NCBI RefSeq assembly: GCF_003573695.1
Contig: NC_039358.1
Coordinates: forward strand, 192,300,418 to 192,364,417
Direction: 5' to 3'
Length of the DNA stretch: 64,000 bases
From: Papaver somniferum
Taxonomy: Eukaryota > Streptophyta > Magnoliopsida > Ranunculales > Papaveraceae
The first letter of the stretch is position 1; every line of letters starts with the position of its first letter. The translations under genes were made by a program, and so were the position numbers. Below, in pieces: positions 1 to 11,669 of this stretch. Under the pieces are notes generated by a model. It was given only the letters and a program-made list of their open reading frames with translations, did no database searches and was not told where the DNA came from.

Positions 1-465
1 TCTGTCAATTCTTTCACAAATATTGGCATCACCTTCTATGTTATTTGACCATGTGAATAGCACTCCTTCGTACCCCGCATCTTGAAGCCCCAAAGAATCA
101 ATTGTCTGAAGTATAAAAGATTTTCTACTTGAACTTCTTTTATTTCCACCTTGGTTTTCATCTGGGTCTAGAATAACATTTAAGTCGCCAATTAGCAACC
201 AAGGTTTGTTGACCTGTTGAGCAATATTAGCAATATACGACCATTGTTCAAATTTAGCTTCCGTCTCAACTGCACCATAAACACAAGTAATTAGCACCTC
301 GGTTATTCCATTTTTTGTTTCAAAATGGCACACGTTTAAGTTTGATGAAATTAGATGCATTTCTATGTTGTTGTGCCACGCTATTGCTAGCCCTTTTGCA
401 ATTCCCACGGAAGGTACTATTAACTTAGAATGACTACGATTTTTTCCAAAGTTTGTATCCGCAGT
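1..465 (-). pseudogene. LINE endonuclease-domain fragment
   Basis: Read on the minus strand, this stretch encodes the middle of an exonuclease-endonuclease-phosphatase domain of an L1-type LINE ORF2. Visible landmarks, in order, are a glycine/alanine block of the GGLAIAW type (about 395-360), an ITCVYG strand (about 285), the catalytic-type PWLLIGD motif (about 215-190) and FTWSN followed by ICERIDR (about 57-1). In this nuclease family the GD and FTW/ERIDR blocks contribute to DNA cleavage at the target site. The frame is open from about 465 to base 1 and runs off the window, so the downstream reverse transcriptase is outside. Upstream, beyond about 470, the similarity stops with no ORF2 start, so this copy is truncated or interrupted. 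Sequence differs clearly from the LINE at 26.5-33.7 kb, so it is a different family or an old copy. Confidence 0.8.
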
Positions 466-1766
466 GCGGTGCGGTCAACTTCAAGCAAGGTTCATGTAAC
501 AAACTTACTACAGGTCTGATTTGAACTTGGAGGGTGCTAATGTATAGATGGTTGTAGTTGTTGTGAGCAGTGTTTTAAAAACCATTATTATCTCTGAATA
601 CTAAACGAATGCGTCTTTTTTCTTTCTTTTTTTTGAAACCAAATATAAGGGCTTCACACTCCAAAAGAGAGGCTTCATTAATATGACAAAATGAGTCACT
701 CGTTAGTAATTTGAAAATTCCCTTATCTAAAATATTTTCATAATGGCTAAACAACTCTTATTTAGTTAAATGTTAATAATCTAATTAGCTAATGATTAGA
801 TTAATAAGCTTTTTCATATAGTTAGTGATAACAAAATCATATTAAGCGTAGTAGTTTTGAAGGAAAAAGTAGAAAAAAGAAAGAGAGAAACTTTTGGAGA
901 TTGTTTTCAAACTAAAACCCTACATTTCGGTTCACCCAACCAATTTCCTTTTTATTTTCTTCATTCATTAGTCGCATGACAGTAGATGGAGTGTTTTTTA
1001 ACCGAAAAGGCGTAACTAACCAATCCCTTATCACAGATACCTTATGTAGCAGAGCGATTTACGGTTAGATTTTTCCTTCGTAGCCAACCGTAAGAAAAAT
1101 TTACGATTAGGTGATGATGTAAACTAGTTACCGTTGATTTTCTGGTTTTACGAATAGGTTTGGTCCTAGGCGAACCCAACTGTAATTAGGGAAAACCTAA
1201 CAGTAAACCAGTTACTGTTCGGGTTTTTGGGTAAAGCCCACCCGTAAATGGTTCTTAAACCTAAAAAAAATTCCAACGATTTCTATCAATATAACCATTT
1301 CAAATGTAATCGATTTGTTGATTACCATCACCTTCTATCAATTTGCTTCTTCCGCATCTTTAATAGAGATTCCATCAACGATTATAAGTTTTTCGAATTG
1401 CCGATAAGTCGAAGAAGATGAAATGATTTCAATTGAAAAAAAAAGGAAGGATTTACGGTTGATGAAGGATAGGAAGTTTAGAAGAAGAAGACGAGCAAAT
1501 TTTTGAAATTAGAATTAGGTTTTGGTTTTGGTTTTAGCTTTTAGATTTTTATTTACTGTTGATGCAACTTAAACATTCGTTATTGCATCAATACACTTCA
1601 TAACCAACATTTTAGACACATAGGGATCCATGTGAGGCCCTTCTATTGGAATGTGAATCCCCTATACTAGGTTTTCTTCCTTTTCTTTTTCTGGTATCAT
1701 GTACTGCACGACTAAGGCGATGTTTAGGGACCCCGTTATTGGTTTTGGTTGCCTGGTTGGTACAGT
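466..1766. other. gene-free stretch with dispersed TTTACGGTTAG-type repeats
   Basis: No convincing coding region on either strand. Between about 1060 and 1480 short motifs such as TTTACGGTTAG/ACGGTTGA and their complements (AACCGTAA, CAGTAAACC) recur in both orientations, as in subterminal regions of DNA transposons, but no terminal inverted repeat or target duplication was found. Confidence 0.35.
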
Positions 1767-1945
1767 TAGGGGTGCACAAAGGTCGGTTCGGTGCGGTTTC
1801 ATGCCAAACCGTCCACCTAACAGTTGCCACTACGATTATCATTTTTGAAACCGTCACCGAATTGTATTTCTATCGGTTCGGTTAAAATCCGATCTGATTC
1901 AGAACGGTTGAAACGGTTTTTCAATCGGTTTTAACCGATGCCAAT
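1767..1945. repeat. hAT-like terminus with GGTTCGG repeats
   Basis: Starts with AGGGGTGCACAAAGG and continues into interspersed CGGTTCGGT / AAACCGT motifs. This head followed by GGTTCGG-type iterations is typical of the ends of plant hAT-family non-autonomous elements. No matching opposite terminus or 8-bp target duplication was located, so boundaries and class are tentative. Confidence 0.35.
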
Positions 1946-2268
1946 TATAAATCAATTCTACCTTTCCTAATGAAGGGAAAAATAATTTCAGTTCTAATTG
2001 AACATTAATATACAAATTCAAATTCTGTATAATTATTGATGATTATCAAATTTAACATCTGGATTTAAATCCAATATGTTATTATCTTCCTCCTATGCAG
2101 TCTCTTTGATCAACAACAACATCAAGTTCAACATTCAGATCAAAACACCATTATTCAAGATTAATACATGCATCCAGACACAAAATTAGGATTTTCTATC
2201 AAATAAATTTAAGGAAAAAATCAAAAGTAATTATATCCATCACAGAAAAACATCCAAAGAAAATAACC

Positions 2269-2372
2269 TCCAAACTTGGATTATGGTAGTGGTTGTTCGA
2301 TCAAATGAAGATGAAGGTTCTCCAAACTTGGATTATGGTAGTGGTTGTTCGATCAAATGAAGATGAAGGTTC
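2269..2372. repeat. perfect 52-bp tandem duplication
   Basis: Two adjacent identical 52-bp copies, 2269-2320 and 2321-2372, each beginning TCCAAACTTGG and ending GAAGGTTC. No reading frame of interest crosses them. Confidence 0.95.
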
Positions 2373-2628
2373 TGCTGATGGTGTTCTTGGTGAATCAGTG
2401 ATGGAAGGGGTTAACGGAGGCTGTGTTGTTGTGTGGGAAGTGGAATAGAGAAGGAGAAAAGAAAAGAAGTCTGTTTATGTTTCTAGGGTTAGGTTAAACT
2501 TATAAGATGGACTAAGGGTTGAGATTAAGCCTAATATCTATATGCCCATGTAGAAAATTGAACAAAAATAGTCTATATGCCCACCAAAAAAAACAAAAAA
2601 TAATTCGTATGGTCTACTCCAAATCTAA

Positions 2629-2784
2629 TCTAAAATGCATTGATTTTGAATTATGCTGATTCATTTATGTTTTTTTTGCTCTACTTCACTCTAAGCAGTG
2701 AGCACATCTAAAATGCATTGATTTTGAATTATGCTGATTCATTCATGTTCTTTTTGCTCTACTTCGCTCTAAGCAGTGAGCACC
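2629..2784. repeat. 78-bp tandem duplication
   Basis: Two adjacent copies, 2629-2706 and 2707-2784, each beginning TCTAAAATGCATTGATTTTG and ending AAGCAGTGAGCAC, with a handful of substitutions (for example CATTTATG/CATTCATG and TTCACT/TTCGCT). Confidence 0.9.
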
Positions 2785-2911
2785 CTCAAGATGTGCTGTC
2801 ATCTGCTTTTGTTGTTCGGGCCCTTGTGTCTCATGTATTACACACATTGACCTAATTCAAAACTATAATCATTTTATATAGAAGTATATCTATATATGTG
2901 CTCATAAAAAG

Positions 2912-3540
2912 TTTTTTTTTTTTTTTTTTTTTTTTTGATAGAATACCCTATTTCATTAACATCAATCCAAGGGTTACACAGCAAGTGAGTACATCAATAT
3001 TCAAGACCATAAAGAACCTAATACAGTAAAGAGTACAATACCAATACCTCCGACGAGAGAAGAGTCGGGATACCGGAAGACAACCGATTACAAGTATTAA
3101 GATAGATCCGATACAATCGGAAGAGAATCGACTTTGAATTAGAATCCTGCCATTTTGTTTGATATTCTTCTTAAGAAAAAGATGCTCCATGAAAGGAGTT
3201 GTTTGCTCACAATCTTGAATGAGAGACTGAAATTCCGGTGACCGGAAACTTTCGCCGATGTACTTCAAAACCAGGAAACCAAGTAGAAGAAAGCTATCAA
3301 AGCAATAGAAAAACGCCATACGACGCAGATAAAGGTGCCATGAAAGCACAGAGACCATACCTTAACGGCAGGGAGAAAAAACGAAAATAAAATTTAAACC
3401 CTAGAAAATAAAAAGCTCAAAAACCAAACTAAATCTACCTAGAATTTAGATTGATGCTAATACTGCTCAGATCTACTTAGATCTGTGAAGACCTAAACGG
3501 ATCTGAGCAGTAACGAGGTTGCCGGGAGTTTGTTTTCCTC
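2912..3540 (-). mobile_element. 5'-truncated retroposed sequence (LINE 3' end likely)
   Basis: A run of 25 T (2912-2936) is followed by GATAGAATACCCTATTTC. Read on the minus strand this is a 3' terminus ending GAAATAGGGTATTCTATC plus poly-A, the usual look of a plant L1-type LINE end. The minus-strand open frame at 2948-3358 has no recognisable LINE domain and is probably 3' sequence. A possible short target duplication (ATAAAAAG at about 2903-2910 and 3405-3413) is too simple to trust, so the upstream limit is approximate. Confidence 0.4.
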
Positions 3541-4029
3541 TGCCGGGAATCGCCTTGCTAGAGGAGAAGAAGAGAGGTGAGCTCATAGAAAGGTAAGTTC
3601 ATCAAACCAGACAACCAAAATAAAACACCGGAAGATTTTGTATACCGTGGTGGATGAGGAAGTTCTTGTGTGAACATAATTGGTCTACGGCTCAACGGGT
3701 CAAAATCCAGTCTAAGTTCCTTCCCTATTCTAGTCTTCTCTTGTCCCCCAACTATATTTGTTCTTTTCCTTTCGTTTTTGCTGTGAAAAAGCAATTAATC
3801 CCCCCAACCACAAATTTCATTTTCACTTGTAAGTACAAAATAAGTGACTCTCCAAGTCGAACAATCTACTTATCTCTTGTCATCAAATATTCAAACGTGG
3901 TCCTACTCCTAAATTTCTGAATCATGCATGTAATTGCTTTTTGTGTGGAGAAATTAGCGAAGGTTCTTCCCTATTTCTTTCTCCCCGTTTATTTCGGGAA
4001 GCGAGATTCTGTTTACTCTATAAAACCCT

Positions 4030-4205
4030 GGTTTTATCGGTTCGGTTAGATCGGTTTTAGACCTCAAACCGTTCACCGGGCCGAAGATCTAACGGTTATC
4101 AAAATTGAAACCGTGACCGACCGTTGGATTATTGGTTCGGTACGGTTACGGTTCGGTTGTTGCGGTTACAGTTCGGTTTGCAGTTACGGTTCGGTTTGCA
4201 GTTTG
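4030..4205. repeat. GGTTCGGTT-rich repeat patch
   Basis: Clustered CGGTTCGGTT, CGGTTACGGTTCGG and AAACCGT motifs, the same vocabulary as at 1767-1945. It probably belongs to the same kind of hAT-like element, but no terminus was recognised here. Confidence 0.35.
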
Positions 4206-5362
4206 GAAATATTTTCAAAATAGAACATGCGAATATATTTCCATGGATCAAAGAAAAATAAATGCGGATTTTCTTGGGTGTGTTCTGTTTTACGTAATTA
4301 ATTATTATCATCATTTCATGGCAGGTAGTAATCAAACACAAGAACTTGAAGATTGTAGGTCAGGACATTAAGCAACCATGATCTAAGAGGTTATAGATTC
4401 AACTACTCCAATGCCTCTTTAGACGCTTCACTCCTGCATGCAAAATTACAAAGATATGTAATCCTTGGAACCTAAACTTGTGAGAAAGGTTGCATCTGTA
4501 ATCTTCAAAATATTCGCTTGCAAACACCTAAACTATCCATTCCTCAAGTCGGTATACACCGTGATATTTACCTTGGTGACTGGGTGACCAAATACAGGGA
4601 TTTATTTGATGATACTAAGAATAAATTCCTGAAGTTCGACTTTAATCTCAAAGAGTTAAAAACATTGCACGTTGAAGTACAAGTATAGAACAGTATATAT
4701 GACTGCTAAGTGACATGGACACACAACTGCAGGAAACATTATAAGGTTGAAAGAAAAAAGCTTTTCAGACACAAAATGTCGTCTTCACAAGGCAAACTCA
4801 AGTAGCTGAATGAACTAGATGTCCTACACTAAGTTAAGGTTAATCCAAAACTTGTGGATAACTCCCTCCCAAGAAATGGAGTAGCTCCACCTATTTATAG
4901 GAAGAACTACGGTAACCAGGAAGGCAATCCTAGCAGCGGATATGAACAAGAAAACTGAAGGTAAAATGTGACAAATATAAATGACACAAAGAAAAGGTTA
5001 TGTGATGAGTTTATTTCTTTTAGCTTCCTGTGATAAGTCATGTGTTTATATTCTGAACAACATCAACGAAAGAAACGAAGTTTCGAAATTGAAAGATGGT
5101 ACTGCCTCAAGAAAGTACAATTTATCAGGGAAATAGACCCAAGAATAAGTTACTTACCTGTAAAGGATGCACAAGCTCTCAAAAGCCATCTCTCTATCTA
5201 TATCCGTTGACCTATTTATCTATAATCTATGCTTGCTAAAGTGAATACTGTTTGATTAAACTTTTCAAATAGTCTCCGACTTGGATTGCTCAAATTGATG
5301 GAGAGTAATCGGGGTTTAAAAATGTCCACTGCTTTTCTTTTGTTTCTAATTTTGTACTTTAT
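4206..5362 (-). other. gene-free stretch; 3' part is probably the NST1-like 3' UTR
   Basis: No convincing coding region. The part adjacent to the stop codon at 5363-5365 should be the 3' untranslated region of the minus-strand gene; no polyadenylation site can be fixed by eye. Confidence 0.4.
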
Positions 5363-8300
5363 TCAGTTATATGACCAAACTGACTGTACATCTGGTGTAG
5401 AAAATAGGCCCCCAATATGAGGCCTTCCCATGGTTGGGTCTGCGATGCCATCTTCTAACCCATGCACAGCGAAGTCCTTCCTACAAAAACACTCGGAAGA
5501 ACAAATGCGTAAGTAAAACAATCTCTGAAGAAAAATTGTGGAAGTAAAACACTCTTCCAGAGGAACACTTATTTAAGCCACAAAGAAGAAACAAGAGTAG
5601 AATGAATTATGACTACAGCTAATTTGATTGGCTTTTTTCCCTGCAAGAACAACCGCTTTCGGTTATTAATTTCATTTACTATATCTGAATTAGCAGTTCC
5701 CTTATCCGGGTTTGGGAGAAGCCCGTGCTGTTCCAATATGAAATCTCATTTGGTATCCACATATCGAGTATGAAAGCATGAAGAGCAAACAGCAACTGGA
5801 GATTTATTTGAATGTTCATACTCATTTAGGCACTTTAATATTTATGCATACCGTACTATTATCATGTGTCAGACAAGAAATGCTGTTATCCTACCATATA
5901 CCACTCCGCCTATGCAGTCCTTACCAGAATAAAAATATCGATACACACAAGTAAGAAATGAATTGACGGCACTTCTGGGGAAGTGAACCCCAGAACAGAA
6001 CATATTATACCAGAACCAGATAAGTTTAGTTCCTAATGCCTCCAACACCCGCAAAACATAGATGGGAAAATAATTATAAGGCTTGCCGTCTTCAAGTTCA
6101 ATCACTTTTAAATAAAATAAATGCCAGCGCAGACATTAATATACACAGTTAAAGCCAAGAAAAGAACATAGTACTAAATACAAGATTCAACGCAAACATT
6201 TGAATCAAATTACCTTCTCTTCTCAGAGTGACTTTTGGCACAGTATCCTTAATGTCGAAGTTAACCAAATCTATGAAGGATCTTCCTAGTTATTGTTATC
6301 ATCTTTATGATCCATAACGTGTCATTCCCTAGCCAAATTGCTTTCTTGCCTATCCATTTCTGGAAAGGTTTGAGATGATCAGAGATTCATACACTATAAG
6401 AACCAAGTATTCTGGTATAAGACATTTATAAGCGGTGCTAAATGCGACAACAGAGGAAGTCAAAAAGAATAAAAATGATCAGTCAGGCTCCAAGGTTCAA
6501 GAACTGCAATTCCTGCTTTACTATTCTGTTTACAGGAGATAATGAGATTTTATTCCATTCATAGAATTATGGGTGGCTAAAAGCTACGTAGACTTATGAT
6601 TTACTCTTCACTTATTTTCTTTCTATTTTTCTCTGAAAACTACTCATCGGTTACCTTAGATGATAATAAGGATTTGGTATCTTTCGCTATCATGTATGCG
6701 CTTAAGTTGATGTGCACAAAAGTCAGACAATAGAATCTTGACGTCAATCATAATTTTGATTTAGATATATATGCTGAACACAAGAATCTTCATATATTCC
6801 CACATAAAACAAGATACAGTTACAGCATATGCTGCCAACAAAAGGTTCATCGACTGACGGATACTACTACTAGAAAGGTTTGGATTTAAATAATTAGTAC
6901 TCACTTGGGCCAGCGAATGACAGGGGATGGTTCGAATGGTTGTCTGGTGGCTGATCTGCTCGAACTGCCATAAATCAACTCACTCTGGGATATATCGGGT
7001 GGAGGAGAAACTGGTACGGAATAGCATTCGCTAACGCCCGACAGTGGTGGGGAGATCGGATTTGGTAGCCACGGATCGTTCTCATACAATCCAGCACAAA
7101 TAGGACTAAATGTCCCACCAGTTAAGCAACTACCAGGTTGAACACCTCGCTGAAAATGGTTCCCAGGAGGGACTTGGTTGTCCACTACAAACTTTGATGT
7201 CATATTCTTGGAATTCTGCCCTATTGGTGAAAGCCAGCTCGACGAACCCCCTACAAAACCAAGGCCATCCTGAACAAGTGGTGAGGTGCCCCACATCTGC
7301 CATGTTCCACTGTTCGATTCATTCAGAGGCGAGGAGTTCCGATCCGGGGTCTTCGGGCTGCAGGGGAATGAGTTTGTAAGCCTCACTTCTATGCCGTGTA
7401 ACCGCGACATAGGAGGCTCTATTGGAGAGGGCTTACTAACTTCCATGGATGTAATTACATGCTTTAAAGGCATGGAATTTTGGGGCAGACTGTTTCTCAT
7501 GAACCCTGTGCCAAGGTCATATGAAAAATGATCAAGCGATTCTGAGACTGGACCAAGTAAAGATGCTGGATCAGGAATATAACAAGGGTCTTCCAAAATT
7601 TCGCTCTCCTCTTGAGCCAAACTGTAAGGTGGTTCTCCAGCAACAGGAAAAATTGGTTTAGCTGCTAAAGAAGAATAAGAATTACTACTTTTAGAACCAT
7701 TTGGGGATAAAGACACATGTGAAGGCAATGCTAGGTTTGAACCAAGCTGATTCTCGAAAGAATGCATTTGCAGCGACTGACGATGAAAGTTCGGACTTTG
7801 ACCTTCTATTTGGGGGCTCATATTAGGCATGCCTGGAGAACGAGTGAATAACTGTTGCCATGACTTTTTCACGGTTTGCGACTGCATCTCTGAACCACCC
7901 TGAAAAAGTAACAGTCAAAAATATACAGAAGAGAGATGAGAAACATTTTCAGAAAATTTATTTTTTCAGGAATACAACAACTATTTGATAAAGCTCATTA
8001 TCCCTCACAATGCGTACCCACAACCATCTATGCGCCAAATTCGCTGGTCAACGAGTGAACTATTAAATTAAGGGACAACCTGATACTGGAGAGAATAATC
8101 TCAACCTTCCAGACCAGAGATTTGGAGAATATAGCAGCTCAGAATTTCTTGTCAACAATTGGAAGGAAAAAGGTCTAGCGGTGACTAGATGCGGAGATGT
8201 TTTCAGCCTACAACAACGAAAACAAATAAAAACTTAATAAAGTAATAACGACTTACAGGTCGATGAGAACTGGCTCCAATGGCATTATTATCTCCATTTG

Positions 8301-9714
8301 AGTTAACTATTACAGGTGCATGTGTACTGCTACGCATATCTCTCTGGTTCGCAGTGCCTTGGGCATGATCTATAAAACCATTAAGCTTGTTTGCTTTTGA
8401 AATATTTGTTGCAGAAGTTTGGTTTGTATGAGTGCCCTTTCCAAAAAAACTAGTGTCATTTAAAGCTTTAGAAGAAGAAATTAGGGATCCCCTTACACGC
8501 TCCAGGTATCTAGTACCAGTTCCCTTGGTGATGTTTGCAGTTGATACTTTTATACCATGCCTCGATTCGGAGATCTGAGTTGTGGCGGCTTTCTGTTGAT
8601 CCCGCCTCTCAATTTCACTCCCCTTGTCAAGCTCACGTTTCCTATCCATTTCCTTGCCAGCTCTGCGGTCAATCTCCTCGCAGTCAGAGTTACTCTTACT
8701 AGACCCTTTATCTTTATCCTTCCTTCTTTCTTGACGCTTCTTTTCTGCTTCTCTCTTACTATCTTTTTCCTTGCCATTAGCTGAGCCTCTAACCTGCTGT
8801 TTTTCTGCCTCCATTTCTTCATCCCTCAGTCTCCTCCTTTCTTCCACTAATTTTGCAACATCCTCTCGTTGCTTCCGTTCTTCCTCCTCTAAAAGCTCCC
8901 TCTCTAACCTAGCCTGTCTCTTTTCTTCAGCTTTCCTACGAGCTTTCTCAACTTTACTCTCACACATATTAACTCCATTTCCCCCCTTTTTAGACATCCC
9001 CATATGCTCTGCATCTGATGAACCATCTTCACTTGAGGATACTCTAAAAAATTTCCTCCACAACCACCTTACACTAAAAAAGAAAGAGAACAAAACCTTG
9101 ACGAAAAAAACAACAACGACCGAGTATGATTTCTCTGCAAAACAAAGATCTTTACCACTGTATAGCTTACCACCATTCTTTACCCAGCTACTATTCTCGG
9201 TGAAAGACCCAGGAACCCAGTTCCCATTGTCTAACCAATCATTACTACAAATCCAACCATGCTCTGACCAAGCCTTTTCATTCCATATTTTGCCACCCTT
9301 ACCCACCAAATCCCCCACAAACCCAGACTTCTTAGCATCCAAGTCAGCAGAGCCAGGAATATCAAGAACTGGTCTTTTGGATATATGACCACAGTATGAA
9401 CACATAAACTTTCCCCCTCCACCTGGGTTCTGATCACGATATGGAGTCAAACAATTCCTGCATCGTCTCACTGCCATCTTCCTTAGCTTCTGTAACTCTA
9501 TAGCTTGAACCCTCTTTTTCTCTCTGAGCCAAGCACTCCTGCGTATCCTCCAGGATGATAGCTTTGGCATTAAAACCTCATACCAGAAAAGAGTAACTAA
9601 TAATACCATTAGACAAGCTAGTCTAGGAGACGTAATCTCAAACCTAAAACCAGGTGGCAACAACTGAGAAAGTGCCCAAAGACCAATGAGGGGAATTATT
9701 AACCATGGAAGCAT
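5363..9714 (-). CDS. plant stress-response NST1-like membrane/coiled-coil protein
   Basis: Three coding exons on the minus strand: 8257-9714, 6905-7899 and 5363-5480, separated by GT-AG introns (donors GTAAGTC and GTGAGTAC, acceptors TTTCAG and TTGTAG). Together they make 857 codons including TGA. The phases close: exon 2 ends CCCAA and exon 3 begins G. I start at the ATG of MLPWLI (9712-9714) because family members begin MLPWL; an upstream in-frame ATG at 9762 lies in the leader intron. Seen in the protein: two N-terminal hydrophobic segments (residues 2-20 and 33-49), a CxxC...CxxC zinc-ribbon pair (Cys85, 88, 105, 108), a third hydrophobic segment (197-215), then a strongly charged Lys/Glu/Arg coiled coil (about 253-330) and a long low-complexity Ser/Pro region ending in a conserved HIGGLFSTPDVQS motif encoded by the small last exon. 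Plants annotate this family as 'stress response protein NST1-like'; its biochemical role is not established. Membrane anchoring is inferred. Confidence 0.85.
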
Positions 9715-9727
9715 TGTAGCAACCCTC

Positions 9728-9997
9728 CTAGAACATTTCTGAATGACACAAAGGATGCACATTATCCCTCACTTTTTACCCTAAAACAATATATATGTAA
9801 CTCAATAGAAGCCCCAAATTCCAAGAACCTCAAACCTCAACCTTGTTTTTTCCTTTCTACCCGTTTTATCCAAATAATAAGTTTCATCAAACCCCTAAAT
9901 TCAAGAGATTATGGAAGAGATAATTCCAAAAAAACCTAAATCTAAGAGTAATGGGATTTTCCAAATCAATAAACAGATTCAATGAATACTAATAAAT

Positions 9998-10028
<31 letters not shown>

Positions 10029-10050
10029 AAATAAATTAATGGATACTTAC
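9728..10050 (-). other. leader intron of the NST1-like gene
   Basis: On the minus strand a clear donor (TTTG then GTAAGTATCC at 10050 downward) and an acceptor (TTCTAG ending at 9728) bracket an intron whose downstream exon begins 13 bases before the ATG. The non-coding first exon therefore ends at 10051; its start, somewhere around 10.15-10.25 kb, was not fixed. Confidence 0.65.
9999..10024. repeat. (GA)13 microsatellite
   Basis: Thirteen uninterrupted GA units, inside the leader intron of the NST1-like gene. Confidence 0.95.
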
Positions 10051-10249
10051 CAAATTGCCGTCCAAGAGGATTGTAGAGACGATAAAAACCCTAATGGAAG
10101 TCTTTCCAAGGTTTTCATTCCAACAAATTATTCTTTCTTTTTATTACAAAATTGTTTCTCTTTTTATTATTAGTTCGTTAAATTTCCATATGCAACGATA
10201 AATAAACAAGAGGAGAAGGATGATAAGAAAGAGAGTAAGGGGAAATGAT

Positions 10250-11669
10250 TGGGAACTGTTTGGATTCTTTTTATCAGTCCTAACCTAAAAATGAGAGTCT
10301 CAACGATTTATGACTCACCAAACTCATTGACCCACCTTAGGCATGCCACGAGTCTCTTTTTTTTTCTATTTAATATATCAATTACTTTTTGATTTTAATC
10401 TCTTTTTTTTCGTGTGGAGAGGTTGCTTGGCTTCAAATGGTTTGTCAAAGTCGTGGTCTAGTCTAGTGAGTGTTGGTTCTCACAGCAAGCGGTCATAGCT
10501 CAATTAGACTATCAGGCCACTACTAACAGAAATATGAGCTCAACTTATAACAAGCGGTCAGATGTATTTATCCTTGTTAAAACATTTTTCATCTCAGCTT
10601 AAAGGTACATTTTAAAGGTAATCAATTTCAATGGAGTTTCCTTTCTTTCTTGGATGTTCAAGCATTGCATTTTCACCGAGACTTGATAGCAGCAAAAAAA
10701 AGAAAAGAAAGGGTAAGACCGGGGGGTGTTATGGGCATGCCCAAGGTCTTCCCAACCATTAGCCGTTCTCAAAAAATTAAAAACGGAAAATGATTGTCCG
10801 TTGTATACTTAAAACTCTTGTAACTTGGCGGGATCAACAGAGAATTAAGTGGAATTTCTGTAATTGGTGGACCCAACAAATAAAAAACCCGGCAATCATC
10901 ACCCAACCCAACAACTAGATTCTTCCCAGGCTGATGTGTAAAGGCATTTGGGAAGAGTATCTTCAACATGGTTGTTTGTTTGTTTGAACTCTTCAACGCT
11001 TCCGGAAGTAAGTAAAGAATCATTGCTTAACATTGAAATCAAAGTTGCTCAAACCTCATCGGGTTTGACATAATTCACACACAATCCAACAACTTGGCCT
11101 CCGATAAGGCAAGAGTTGCAGAGAATAGGGGACCGCCTTTCTCTACAACTTTTTCATTCACATCTGTGGTGAAAATGGTCTCCTGGCTGCAGGAACGACT
11201 AGATCCTTCCATGGTGTTTTGATCTTCATATTAAACAATCTTCACTATCTTCCTTTGCTGTACCATATTTATTAACCGATGAATCATATTTATTAACCAA
11301 TGAACCGGGAAAAAAAAACAAGAAAATCTAATTACTGATGAAAGCAAGGTCATACTCCGTGTTACATTAGATGAACTTGTGCTGTTGAGTACATTTAGCA
11401 AAGATCCATCTCCTACAGATGAATGATCATTTAGAGGAAACTAATTTGGTAGAAGAACACTATATACTACTGTACAATGATAAATCGGGATACAACAAAA
11501 AACTCCTAAGATGACCATCTGGAGATTTTTAGCAAACAGATGAGGCAGTATAAACAATCTTCCTAAAGCCAGCTGGACAGTGGGAAGCTGATCAGAGCAA
11601 GTAGAGTGAACTTGTTAACTCCATGTAGTCTCTCCAACGAAGCATTGGATTTGATCTCGAATAATAACT
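10250..11669. other. intergenic region between the cyclin gene and the NST1-like gene
   Basis: No coding region of interest. It should contain the cyclin 3' UTR near 11.3-11.67 kb and the promoter of the NST1-like gene near 10.2-10.6 kb, both on the minus strand. No TATA box or poly-A site can be assigned with confidence. Confidence 0.5.

Noticed and set aside
2948..3358. Minus-strand open frame of 136 codons
   Set aside because: No start context or domain; lies in a retroposed 3' end next to a poly-T tract, so probably untranslated.
6901..6903. In-frame TGA after PVIRWPK as the true end of the NST1-like protein
   Set aside because: It lies within a donor site (CCCAA then GTGAGTAC); the exon at 5363-5480 supplies an in-phase tail matching the family C-terminus.
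8771..9388. Plus-strand open frame of 205 codons
   Set aside because: Lies wholly antisense to exon 1 of the NST1-like gene and mirrors its charged coiled-coil codons; Ser/Leu-rich shadow, no domain.
10485..10525. tRNA-like string GCGGTCATAGCTCAATTAGA
   Set aside because: Resembles an A box, but no B box (GGTTCGANNCC) or closing arms follow within tRNA distance.
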